DNA of 12,933 nucleotides from Pseudomonadota bacterium (GTDB lineage: Bacteria; Pseudomonadota; Gammaproteobacteria; Burkholderiales; Burkholderiaceae_B). The DNA lies in assembly GCA_023432075.1 (NCBI GenBank), contig JAEYVD010000307.1, forward strand, positions 1 to 12,933, written 5' to 3'. The position numbers and the translations under genes were made by a program. Position 1 is the first letter of the stretch, and the number at the start of each line of letters is the position of its first letter. Positions 6,333 through 12,933 of the stretch are shown here, piece by piece. The notes beneath the pieces were generated by a model that saw nothing but the letters and a program-made list of their open reading frames with translations, ran no database searches and had not been told where the DNA came from.

Positions 6333-6994
6333 ACGAGTGCGGATTCCGTCAGCAAGGGGCATACGATGGGCAAAAACGTGTCCGCCCGCGGGGAGTATGC
6401 CAGCAAAGCGCCCGCCACCAGGTCGAAATACCACCCATGCAGGGACAGGCTTCCCGCATCGACCGCCCGCCGCACGAACGGCAAGTCCTCCAGGTTACGC
6501 AGCGAGATCAGGATGGAGGCCTGCTCACAGGCGCGCCGGCGCTCTTCCTTAGTGGCGTCCGGCATCTGCCGCAGCACCTGCTCGCGCGCAGGTTCGGCGA
6601 TATCCATCCAGCGGCCAAGATAGTCGGTCTCGCCGTCGCGGCGGATGCCGCGCTCCATCAGTGCGCGGATCCCGCCGCATTGGGCGTGTCCCAGCACAAT
6701 GATGCGGCTGACCTGCAACTGTTCGACGGCAAACTGAATTGCCGCCAGGACACCCTGCAGGCCGCGGTCCTTGCTGCAAGGCGGCACCAGGTTCGCCACA
6801 TTGCGCACGGTAAAGATGTCGCCCGGGTCGCAACCCAGCAGCATGGCCGGGTCCACGCGGGAATCGCAGCAGCCGATCAGCAATGTGCTGGGATGCTGGC
6901 CGTCGCGCAGGTTGCGGTACAGCGACGGCGCGTCTTCGTAGTACTGCTGCTGAAAGCGCTGGAAGCCGCCAACCAGTCGTTCAAGATCCTGCAT
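6329..6994 (-). CDS. Beta-class carbonic anhydrase within the nar operon
   Basis: A 221-residue beta-carbonic anhydrase, a zinc enzyme interconverting CO2 and bicarbonate; no signal peptide, so cytoplasmic. The zinc site is complete: C42 in [10 protein letters not shown] with the D44-R46 dyad, and H103 and C106 in [15 protein letters not shown] and SLHGWYFD are further family blocks. The closest layout I recall is CynT/Can-type bacterial enzymes, and the length is normal. The ATG at 6994-6992 follows the moaA TGA by one base (TGACATG), and the gene's own TGA overlaps the mobB ATG, so it is translationally locked between two molybdenum-cofactor genes. An upstream extension of the open frame overlaps moaA and has no family character. 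The enzyme call is firm; its role in nitrate respiration (bicarbonate supply or pH control) is inference. Confidence 0.95.
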   Translation of the reverse strand: MQDLERLVGGFQRFQQQYYEDAPSLYRNLRDGQHPSTLLIGCCDSRVDPAMLLGCDPGDIFTVRNVANLVPPCSKDRGLQGVLAAIQFAVEQLQVSRIIVLGHAQCGGIRALMERGIRRDGETDYLGRWMDIAEPAREQVLRQMPDATKEERRRACEQASILISLRNLEDLPFVRRAVDAGSLSLHGWYFDLVAGALLAYSPRADTFLPIVCPLLTESALV

Positions 6995-6995
6995 G

Positions 6996-7994
6996 TCAGC
7001 CTCCCGTTTGCGACATGAAGCGCACGATGCGTTCGGGCCGGGCGTTGAATTCGTGGCGCTCCGGCTTGGCGGCGATGCCCGCCCGGATGGCCTGAACGAG
7101 GTCGGCGTCGCTGGCGCCCGCGCGCAGCAACCGTCCGAGCGGCACCTGGTCTTCCTGACCCAGACAAAGATACAAGGTGCCGTCCACGCCCAACCGCACG
7201 CGATTGCAGGTGGCGCAGAAATGACGCGACATGGGGGTGATGACGCCCAGCACAGGCGCGCCCCGCCCGCTGGTCCAGTAGCGCGCCGGGCCGTTGCGCG
7301 ATTCGGCCAGCGACGGCACCAGCCCGGCATCGGCGGCCAGGCGCGCGCCCATTGCGTTCAGGTCGGTGTGCGTAAAGCCGCGGCCGCACTCGCCCATCGG
7401 CATCGGTTCGATCAGCCTCAGCACGAAGCCCTGCTCCACCGCATAGGACAGCAGGCGGCGCACTTCGGATTCCGGCGTGGCCGCATGCACCACGCTGTTG
7501 AGCTTGATGGGGGAAAAGCCTGCCTGCCGCGCGGCCGACAATCCAGCCAGCACGGCATCCAGGCAATCGCGTCCGGTGATCTGCGAGAACGCCGCGGCGT
7601 CCAGCGTGTCCAGGCTGATGTTCAGACGGTCCACCCCCGCTGCCCGCAGCGACTGCGCATGGCGCGATAGCTGCGTGGCGTTCGTGGACACGGACAGGTC
7701 GCGCAGCCCGGGCATGGCGGCGATGGTGGCCGCCAGCCCGGCCACGCCCTTGCGCAGCAGCGGTTCGCCGCCGGTCAGCCGGACCTTGGCCACGCCCAGA
7801 CTCACGAACAGCCCGATCAGCCGGGCCATTTCGTCGTGGGTCATCCAGTTGGCCGGCGTCTCAAAGCCCTTGAAGTCCTTGGGCAGGCAGTAGCTGCACC
7901 GCAGGTCGCAACGATCGGTGACCGAAACGCGCAGATAGTCGATGCGGCGGCCGAAGCCGTCCGCCAGGGCAGCAGGGGCTGGCTCGTCCATCAT
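6996..7994 (-). CDS. moaA: MoaA, GTP 3',8-cyclase of molybdenum cofactor synthesis
   Basis: A 332-residue radical-SAM enzyme of normal length. It converts GTP to 3',8-cyclo-7,8-dihydro-GTP, the first step of molybdopterin synthesis. The SAM-binding [4Fe-4S] motif C29-x3-C33-x2-C36 lies in SVTDRCDLRCSYCLP. LTGGEPL is the radical-SAM GGE motif. The second, GTP-binding cluster has C260-x2-C263-x13-C277 in FCATCNRVRLGVDG. The C-terminal Gly-Gly required for activity is present (SQTGG). The ATG at 7994-7992 overlaps the TGA of the isomerase gene (ATGA); a second ATG follows at 7991. The longer open frame reaching 8522 is antiphase to the isomerase gene and rejected. The gene sits in the nar operon, tying cofactor supply to NarG synthesis; the cell may have another moaA elsewhere, which cannot be seen. 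Confidence 0.95.
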   Translation of the reverse strand: MMDEPAPAALADGFGRRIDYLRVSVTDRCDLRCSYCLPKDFKGFETPANWMTHDEMARLIGLFVSLGVAKVRLTGGEPLLRKGVAGLAATIAAMPGLRDLSVSTNATQLSRHAQSLRAAGVDRLNISLDTLDAAAFSQITGRDCLDAVLAGLSAARQAGFSPIKLNSVVHAATPESEVRRLLSYAVEQGFVLRLIEPMPMGECGRGFTHTDLNAMGARLAADAGLVPSLAESRNGPARYWTSGRGAPVLGVITPMSRHFCATCNRVRLGVDGTLYLCLGQEDQVPLGRLLRAGASDADLVQAIRAGIAAKPERHEFNARPERIVRFMSQTGG

Positions 7995-8752
7995 GCGGCG
8001 CTCCCGGCGAAGACCCGTTCGGGTTCGCCGTCGTCCAGATCGATGCCCGAGATCTTGGCGCGTCCCACCAGCAGCTTGGTGTATTGCCGCCAGGCGGTAT
8101 CGCGGCTCATGGACGTGAGCGCCGTGGCAATCTGCTTGGCCACGTGCTCGTAAGGCAAGAGCCGCCCTTCGACACGCCGCACGACGCGCACAATGTGCAG
8201 GCCGTGCCGCGTCTGCAACAACTGCGGCAGCAACCCGCCCGAGGGCAGCGCGAACACCGCACGTTCGAATTCCGGCACGGTGTCGCCGCGGCCCAGCTGG
8301 CCCAGGTTGCCGCCCACGGCCGCGGAGGGGCAATTGGATTGTTCGCGGGCCACCTCGGCAAACCGCGAGGGGTCGGCCAGCAGCTCGGCCAGCACCACGT
8401 TTGCGTGCGCCTTCAGCATGTCCAGGTTCACGTCGGGCGTGACCTGGAACAGGATGTGGTCGGCCTCGACCAGTTCGCCCACCATGAAGCGTTCGGGGTG
8501 CATCTGGTAAAAGCGCCGGCACGTCTGGTCGTCGGCTTCGGGCGCCGGGGCCTGGCTGGCGAGCAAGGCCCCGATGGCGCTTTCCTCGTCGGACACGTCC
8601 AGGCCCTGCCGGCCGGCCTCGTCCAGCAGGACGCGCCGCAGCACCAGGGCCGTCACGGCCTCGCGCATGGGATTGCCGGCTTCTGCGTGCAAGGGCAGTT
8701 CACGTTCCAGATCCGCGTCGTTCAGTTCGACGCCATTGACGATGACAGGCAT
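7991..8752 (-). CDS. Cytoplasmic parvulin-type peptidyl-prolyl isomerase (PpiC/NifM-like)
   Basis: A 253-residue protein with an N-terminal helical segment (about 1-90, SurA/NifM-like) and a parvulin domain (about 94-200). The parvulin domain shows EADHILF, a block with F-x-EVAREQSNCPSAA-x-GGNLGQ, VPEFERAVFALP and TRHGLHIVRV. There is no signal peptide, so it acts in the cytoplasm, unlike SurA or PrsA. The start is supported by AGGAG at 8763-8759, six bases before the ATG. It is 22 bp after narI and overlaps moaA (ATGA). From family knowledge, parvulins of this type occur in nar operons of Burkholderiales and are presumed to help fold nitrate reductase, as NifM does for nitrogenase iron protein; that substrate is inference. 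Confidence 0.88.
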   Translation of the reverse strand: MPVIVNGVELNDADLERELPLHAEAGNPMREAVTALVLRRVLLDEAGRQGLDVSDEESAIGALLASQAPAPEADDQTCRRFYQMHPERFMVGELVEADHILFQVTPDVNLDMLKAHANVVLAELLADPSRFAEVAREQSNCPSAAVGGNLGQLGRGDTVPEFERAVFALPSGGLLPQLLQTRHGLHIVRVVRRVEGRLLPYEHVAKQIATALTSMSRDTAWRQYTKLLVGRAKISGIDLDDGEPERVFAGSAA

Positions 8753-8774
8753 GTTCGGCTCCTAAGACGGGGTA

Positions 8775-9458
8775 TCAGCGCGGACGGACCAGTTGCCAGG
8801 CGCGGCCCAGGTAGCCCACCGACGCGAAACCGCTCCACACGTGCACCAGACGGGTGAACGGGAAGATCACGAAGAGCGTGAGGCCCATGAAGAGGTGCGC
8901 CTTGAACAGCAGCGGCACGCCGGCGATGTAGCTGGCGGCGTCGCCCTGGAACGTGACGATGTGCTGCGCCCAGGTCATCAGGTGCACCATCATTTCGCCG
9001 TCCATGTGGCCAGCCGACAGCGCGATCGTGGACAGCCCGAGCAGCAGCGTCACCAGGATCCACAGCAGCAGGATCTTGTCGCCGGGCCGCGTCGCGTGAG
9101 CGATGCGGGGGTCGGTCACGCGGCGGTGGATCAGGATCAGGAGGCCGATCAGGCACAGCCCGCCCATCACGCCGCCCGCCACCATCGCAACCATCTGCTT
9201 GAGCGAGTGCGAGACGCCCAGCGTGTCCCACACGATAACGGGGGTGAGCAGGCCGACCAGATGCCCGAAGAACAGGCCCAGGATGCCGATGTGGAACAGG
9301 ATGTTCCCCAGCCGCAACTGGCCGCGATGCAGCAGTTGCGAGCTGTCGGATTTCCAGGTGTATTGCTCGCGCTCAAAACGCGCCAGGCTGCCGAGCAGAA
9401 AGATCGTCAGTGCGATGTACGGATAGATGCCGAAAAGAAACTGGTTCAGGGAGTTCAT
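8775..9458 (-). CDS. narI: NarI, cytochrome b (gamma) subunit of respiratory nitrate reductase
   Basis: A 227-residue integral membrane di-heme b subunit (E. coli 225). It oxidises quinol at the periplasmic side and passes electrons through two b hemes to NarH. The heme-ligating histidines are in place: H56 and H66 in the FH-x9-H segment, and H188 and H206 near the C-terminus (E. coli H56, H66, H187, H205). Five hydrophobic helices are visible, and the N-terminal LNQFLFGIYPYIA is family-typical. The ATG at 9458 follows narJ by 18 bp with a weak AGGA upstream. It is the last structural gene of narGHJI; ubiquinol made with help from the UbiUVT proteins encoded to the left is the expected electron donor. 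Confidence 0.96.
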   Translation of the reverse strand: MNSLNQFLFGIYPYIALTIFLLGSLARFEREQYTWKSDSSQLLHRGQLRLGNILFHIGILGLFFGHLVGLLTPVIVWDTLGVSHSLKQMVAMVAGGVMGGLCLIGLLILIHRRVTDPRIAHATRPGDKILLLWILVTLLLGLSTIALSAGHMDGEMMVHLMTWAQHIVTFQGDAASYIAGVPLLFKAHLFMGLTLFVIFPFTRLVHVWSGFASVGYLGRAWQLVRPR

Positions 9459-9476
9459 GATGCGTCGTCCTGGGCA

Positions 9477-10124
9477 TTAATGAGTCGCGGCGGAACGGGG
9501 ATGGAAGTGCACGGTCTGCACCCCGCCTCCCGCAAACGGCCGCAGCAGCGGTTCCACGCCGTCCGGTCCGGCCCCGAAGGCTTCCATCGCCTCGTCCATG
9601 TCGCGCACCGGCGCCTCGGTCTGCACGCGGGGAATCACGCGGGACTGGGCGCGCAGCACGGCAAAGACGCAGGCGTAGGAGCTTTCGCTTTTGGCCAGGC
9701 GCGCGCCGATGGCCGCCAGCACGTGGATGGCTTCGTCCAGCAGCTCCTGGGCCGTGTCGGGGTCGATCACCCCCAGAAATTCCAGGAACAGCGGCACGTG
9801 GTCCGGCAGTTCCGACACCATCGGCTCGAAGCCGTGCGCGCGGTAAGTTTCGAGCAGGTCCACCATCGCCTGGCCACGGTCGCGGCTTTCGCCGTGGACG
9901 TGCTCGAACAGGTGCAGCGAATGCGAGCGGTTGCGGTCAAAGGTGGCGACGTAGTTCTCTTGCAGGGGAATCAGGTCGTTCGAGGCCAGGTAGCTCACCA
10001 GCGGCTGCAGGGTTTCCTCGGCGTCCGGATAGGCCGCAAGGGCCTCTTCCAGTTCACCCAGGTAGTCCAGCAGCTCTGGCTCGGGGTAGCACAGCATGGC
10101 GGAAAGCAGTCGGTACAGGCTCAT
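9477..10124 (-). CDS. narJ: NarJ, nitrate reductase assembly chaperone
   Basis: A 215-residue soluble all-helical chaperone of the NarJ/TorD family (E. coli NarJ about 236). It binds apo-NarG, helps insert the molybdenum cofactor and Fe-S cluster FS0, and delays membrane attachment until the enzyme is complete; it is not part of the final complex. Typical blocks are LSAMLCYPE at the N-terminus, FDRNRSHSLHLFEHVHGESRDRG (residues about 62-84, the family core), and LPDHVPLFLEFLG. The start has the best ribosome-binding site in the window, AAAGGAG at 10137-10131, six bases before the ATG. It lies 15 bp after narH and 18 bp before narI. No membrane segment is seen. Confidence 0.95.
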   Translation of the reverse strand: MSLYRLLSAMLCYPEPELLDYLGELEEALAAYPDAEETLQPLVSYLASNDLIPLQENYVATFDRNRSHSLHLFEHVHGESRDRGQAMVDLLETYRAHGFEPMVSELPDHVPLFLEFLGVIDPDTAQELLDEAIHVLAAIGARLAKSESSYACVFAVLRAQSRVIPRVQTEAPVRDMDEAMEAFGAGPDGVEPLLRPFAGGGVQTVHFHPRSAATH

Positions 10125-10139
10125 GGTGTTCTCCTTTCC

Positions 10140-11705
10140 TCAGGCCGAAACGGCCTTCTTGCGCGATTTGGGCATTTCGATGAAGATCTCGCTGCCCTGC
10201 GGCTTGCGGCCGAACAGGGTGCCTTCCGACACGCCGCCCGAGCAGCCGTTGCCAAAGGTGAAGCCGCAGCTTCCCTTCTCGTTGAAGCTGTCTTCAACCA
10301 CTTCCTTGTGGCTGCTGGGCACGACGAAGCGGTCTTCGTAGTTGGCGATGGCCATGATGCGGTACATGTCCTGCACCGTTTCCTCGGTCAGGCCGACCTG
10401 CTCCAGCAGGGCCGTGTCGCGTTCGCCGTGGACGGTCTCGGACCGCTTGAAGGCGCGCATGGCCAGCATGCGTTCCAGGGCCTGCAGCACCGGCGCTTCC
10501 TTGCCGGCGGTCAGCAGGTTGGCCAGGTAGCGCACGGGGATACGCAGTGTCGACACGTCGGGGATCATGCCGCTCTTGCCCACGGTGCGCTGGGGCATCT
10601 TGCCGGACTCGGCGGCCGTCTGGATGGGCGACAGCGGCGGGATGTACCAGACCATCGGCAGCGTGCGGTATTCCGGGTGCAGCGGGAAGGCCACCTTCCA
10701 TTCGACGGCCATCTTGTAGACGGGCGAATTGCGCGCGGCTTCCAGCCACGATTCCGGGATGCCCTGCTCGCGCGCCGCGGCGATCACCTCGGGCGAATGC
10801 GGGTCCAGGAACAGGTCGAGCTGCGACTGATACAGATCCTGCTCGTTCGCGGTGGCGGCGGCATTTTCGATCTGGTCGGCGTCATACAGCAGCACGCCCA
10901 GGTAGCGGATGCGGCCCACGCAGGTTTCCGAGCACACAGTCGGCTGGCCGGCCTCGATGCGCGGATAGCAGAACGTGCACTTCTCGGCCTTGCCGCTGTT
11001 CCAGTTGTAGTAGATCTTCTTGTACGGGCAGCCCGAGATGCACATGCGCCATCCGCGGCACTTGTCCTGATCAACCAGGACAATGCCGTCGTCTTCGCGC
11101 TTGTAGATGGAACCGGACGGGCAGCTGGCGACACAGGCCGGGTTCAGGCAGTGCTCGCACAGGCGCGGCAGGTACATCATGAAGGTGTTCTCGAACGTCG
11201 AGTACATCTCTTTCTGCACGCCTTCGAAGAGCGCATCGCGGCTGCGCGAGCTGAATTCGCCGCCCAGGTCGTCTTCCCAGTTCGGGCCCCAATGGATCTT
11301 GTCCATCTTCTTGCCCGTCAGCACCGACACCGGACGCGCGGTGGGCGGCGTCTGCGACAGCGGCGCGTTCTTCAGGTGCTCGTAGTCGTAAGTGAACGGC
11401 TCGTAGTAGTCGTCGATGGCGGGCAGGTTCGGGTTCGCGAACAGGTTGGCCAGGATGCGCAGCTTGCCGCCTTGGCGCGGTTCCAGCTTGCCGGCGGCCG
11501 TGCGGCTCCAGCCGCCCTTCCACTTTTCCTGGTTTTCCCATTCCTTCGGATAGCCAATGCCGGGCTTGGTTTCAACGTTGTTGAACCACGCGTACTCGAC
11601 ACCGTCGCGGCTGGTCCAGACGTTCTTGCAGGTGACCGAGCAAGTGTGGCAGCCAATGCACTTGTCCAGGTTCAGCACCATGCCGATTTGGGCGCGTATC
11701 CTCAT
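10140..11705 (-). CDS. narH: NarH, iron-sulfur (beta) subunit of respiratory nitrate reductase
   Basis: A 521-residue electron-transfer subunit (E. coli 512) linking NarI hemes to NarG. Four cluster motifs are visible: C16-x2-C19-x2-C22-x3-C26; C183-x2-C186-x4-C191-x3-C195; C216-x2-W219-x2-C222-x3-C226; and C243-x2-C246-x11-C258-x3-C262. The tryptophan at 219 replaces a cysteine, the known NarH feature that makes one site a [3Fe-4S] cluster, so the protein carries three [4Fe-4S] and one [3Fe-4S]. It begins MRIRAQIGMVLNLDKCIGCH, nearly as in E. coli. The ATG at 11705-11703 overlaps the narG TGA (ATGA), coupling the two subunits. It is cytoplasmic, bound at the inner face of the membrane through NarI. 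Confidence 0.97.
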   Translation of the reverse strand: MRIRAQIGMVLNLDKCIGCHTCSVTCKNVWTSRDGVEYAWFNNVETKPGIGYPKEWENQEKWKGGWSRTAAGKLEPRQGGKLRILANLFANPNLPAIDDYYEPFTYDYEHLKNAPLSQTPPTARPVSVLTGKKMDKIHWGPNWEDDLGGEFSSRSRDALFEGVQKEMYSTFENTFMMYLPRLCEHCLNPACVASCPSGSIYKREDDGIVLVDQDKCRGWRMCISGCPYKKIYYNWNSGKAEKCTFCYPRIEAGQPTVCSETCVGRIRYLGVLLYDADQIENAAATANEQDLYQSQLDLFLDPHSPEVIAAAREQGIPESWLEAARNSPVYKMAVEWKVAFPLHPEYRTLPMVWYIPPLSPIQTAAESGKMPQRTVGKSGMIPDVSTLRIPVRYLANLLTAGKEAPVLQALERMLAMRAFKRSETVHGERDTALLEQVGLTEETVQDMYRIMAIANYEDRFVVPSSHKEVVEDSFNEKGSCGFTFGNGCSGGVSEGTLFGRKPQGSEIFIEMPKSRKKAVSA

Positions 11706-12933
11706 GATTGCTTCTCTTCTTGTTGCAGTTCTTCGACGAGCGGGCCTTCCAGCCAGTCCACCTTTTTCATCTTGCGCACGACCACGAATTCGTCGCGGTT
11801 GGCGCCCACGGTGCCGTAGTAGTTGAAACCATAGGCCTGCTGCGCGTATCCGCCGATCATGTGCGTGGGCTTGAGCACCGTGCGCGTGACCGAGTTATGG
11901 ATGCCGCCGCGCTTGCCGCTGGTTTCAGCGCCCGGCACGTTCACGATCTTTTCCTGTGCGTGGTACATCAGGCACATGCCAACCGGAACGCGCTGGCTCA
12001 CGACCACCCGGGCGGTCAGCGTGCCGTTCACGTTGAACACTTCCACCCAGTCGTTGTCGACCAGTCCGGCCTGCTTGGCCTCGGCTTCGGACACCCACAC
12101 GTGGGGGCCGCCGCGGCTCAGGGTCAGCATGCGCAGGTTGTCCGAGTACGTGCTGTGGATGCCCCACTTCTGGTGCGGCGTGATCCAGTTCAGGACCAGT
12201 TCCTTTTCGCCGTTCGGGTACTTGCCCAGCATGGGCGCAACCGTCTTGGTGTCGATGGCGGGCTTGTAAACGCAGGAGCCTTCGCCAAAGTCCAGCATCC
12301 AGCGGTGGTCTTGATAGAACTGCTGGCGGCCGGTCAGCGTGCGCCATGGGATCAATTCGTGCACGTTGGTATAGCCCGCGTTGTAGCTGACCTCTTCGCT
12401 TTCCAGGCCTGACCACGTGGGCGCCGAAATGATCTTGCGCGGCTGCGCCTGGATGTCGCGGAAGCGGATCTTGTCGTGCTCGCGGCCGACCGCCAGGTGC
12501 GTGTGGTCGCGTGCGGTGATCTTGCCCAGCGCTTCCCAGGCCTTGACCGACACGTGGCCGTTGGTCTCGGGTGCGAAGGTCAGGATCATCTCGGCCGCGT
12601 CGATTGCCGTGTCCAGGCGCGGACGGCCCTGGCTGACGCCGGTCTCGGTGCCGCTGTCATTGATGCCGGCCAGCTCGTGGACCTCGTGCTGGGTGTTCCA
12701 GTTGATGCCCTTGCCGCCGTTGCCCAGCTTGTCCAGCAGCGGCCCCACCGACGTGAACTTGCGGTAAATATCGTTGTAGTCGCGTTCGACCACCGTCATG
12801 GAAGGCGCCGTCTTGCCCGGAATCAGGTCGCATTCGCCGAGCTTCCAGTCCTTGGGTTCGAAGGCCTGGCCCAGTTCTCCCGGGGTGTCGTGCATCAGCG
12901 GGGTCAGCACCAGGTCGCGGCGCTTGCCCAGGT
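11702..12933 (-). CDS. narG: NarG, molybdenum (alpha) subunit of respiratory nitrate reductase (5' part outside window)
   Basis: The C-terminal 409 residues of the catalytic subunit (E. coli NarG is 1247 long). The frame is open to the window edge, reading LGKRRDLVLTPLMHDTPGEL at the first bases. NarG holds bis-MGD molybdenum and cluster FS0 and reduces nitrate to nitrite in the cytoplasm. The active-site aspartate and FS0 ligands lie upstream, outside the window. The visible part covers the end of the molybdopterin oxidoreductase domain (PETNGHVSVKAWEALGK region) and the molydopterin dinucleotide-binding beta-barrel, beginning near LVLNWITPHQKWGIHSTYSD (about 12195) and running to RKMKKVDW close to the stop. 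NYYGTVGANRDEF near the end is characteristic of NarG rather than periplasmic NapA. No break or frameshift is seen. Confidence 0.97.
   Translation of the reverse strand, partial: LGKRRDLVLTPLMHDTPGELGQAFEPKDWKLGECDLIPGKTAPSMTVVERDYNDIYRKFTSVGPLLDKLGNGGKGINWNTQHEVHELAGINDSGTETGVSQGRPRLDTAIDAAEMILTFAPETNGHVSVKAWEALGKITARDHTHLAVGREHDKIRFRDIQAQPRKIISAPTWSGLESEEVSYNAGYTNVHELIPWRTLTGRQQFYQDHRWMLDFGEGSCVYKPAIDTKTVAPMLGKYPNGEKELVLNWITPHQKWGIHSTYSDNLRMLTLSRGGPHVWVSEAEAKQAGLVDNDWVEVFNVNGTLTARVVVSQRVPVGMCLMYHAQEKIVNVPGAETSGKRGGIHNSVTRTVLKPTHMIGGYAQQAYGFNYYGTVGANRDEFVVVRKMKKVDWLEGPLVEELQQEEKQS

Noticed and set aside
6995..7330. Upstream extension of the carbonic anhydrase frame to 7330
   Set aside because: It is opposite-phase moaA sequence; the ATG at 6994 gives the normal enzyme length and tight spacing after moaA.
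7995..8522. Upstream extension of the moaA frame to 8522 (would give 508 residues)
   Set aside because: It overlaps the isomerase gene in another phase and has no MoaA-like sequence; the ATGA overlap at 7994 gives the normal MoaA length.
7991..8752. Reading the parvulin protein as a periplasmic SurA/PrsA-type chaperone
   Set aside because: The N-terminus MPVIVNGVELNDADLE is polar and shows no signal peptide or lipobox.
8793..11819. 1008-residue open frame on the plus strand across narI, narJ and narH
   Set aside because: It lies antisense to three unmistakable genes, and its product is low-complexity, rich in His, Gln, Arg and Ala. This is the usual mirror of GC-rich coding sequence, with no recognisable domain.
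1..12933. CRISPR array, insertion sequence, phage, toxin-antitoxin or defence genes, tRNA or rRNA
   Set aside because: No spaced repeats, transposase or integrase motifs, terminal repeats or structural RNA sequences were seen; all coding space is filled by respiratory, cofactor, quinone and transport genes.

Overview
The window is a GC-rich chromosomal segment of a facultatively anaerobic, nitrate-respiring betaproteobacterium. The gene set, protein character and codon use fit Burkholderiales, most likely Alcaligenaceae close to Achromobacter/Bordetella; this placement is inference from the proteins, not a database result. Nearly every base is coding. All genes except the first lie on the minus strand, so the functional reading order runs from the right end of the window to the left. 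I see no tRNA, rRNA, CRISPR, insertion sequence or phage gene, and no stretch over 100 bases without a gene.

Layout, right to left. (1) 12933-8775: narG (3' third only), narH, narJ and narI, the membrane-bound respiratory nitrate reductase with its chaperone. (2) 8752-5835: a cytoplasmic parvulin-type prolyl isomerase, moaA (first step of molybdopterin synthesis), a beta-class carbonic anhydrase, and mobB (molybdopterin guanine dinucleotide accessory GTPase). Gaps are 22 bp or less or 4-bp ATGA overlaps, so regions 1 and 2 read as one operon. (3) After a 92-bp intergenic region with an inverted repeat and a possible promoter come narX (5742-3805) and narL (3790-3128), the nitrate/nitrite two-component system. 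(4) After an 83-bp intergenic region with a GC-rich hairpin and a good FNR/Anr-type box comes ubiU-ubiV-ubiT (3044-677), joined by ATGA overlaps, for oxygen-independent ubiquinone synthesis. (5) A plus-strand amino-acid ABC transporter permease, cut by the left edge, converges on ubiT with 13 bp between stop codons.

How it fits together. NarGHI takes electrons from quinol and reduces nitrate in the cytoplasm. NarJ and the Mo-cofactor genes MoaA and MobB mature NarG. NarXL senses nitrate/nitrite. UbiUVT keeps making ubiquinone when the O2-dependent hydroxylases cannot work. The locus therefore supplies enzyme, cofactor, sensor and quinone for anaerobic nitrate respiration. The least standard parts are the carbonic anhydrase inside the operon and the FNR-box promoter of ubiU, whose geometry predicts a nearly leaderless mRNA. 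I found no wholly unknown multi-gene system.
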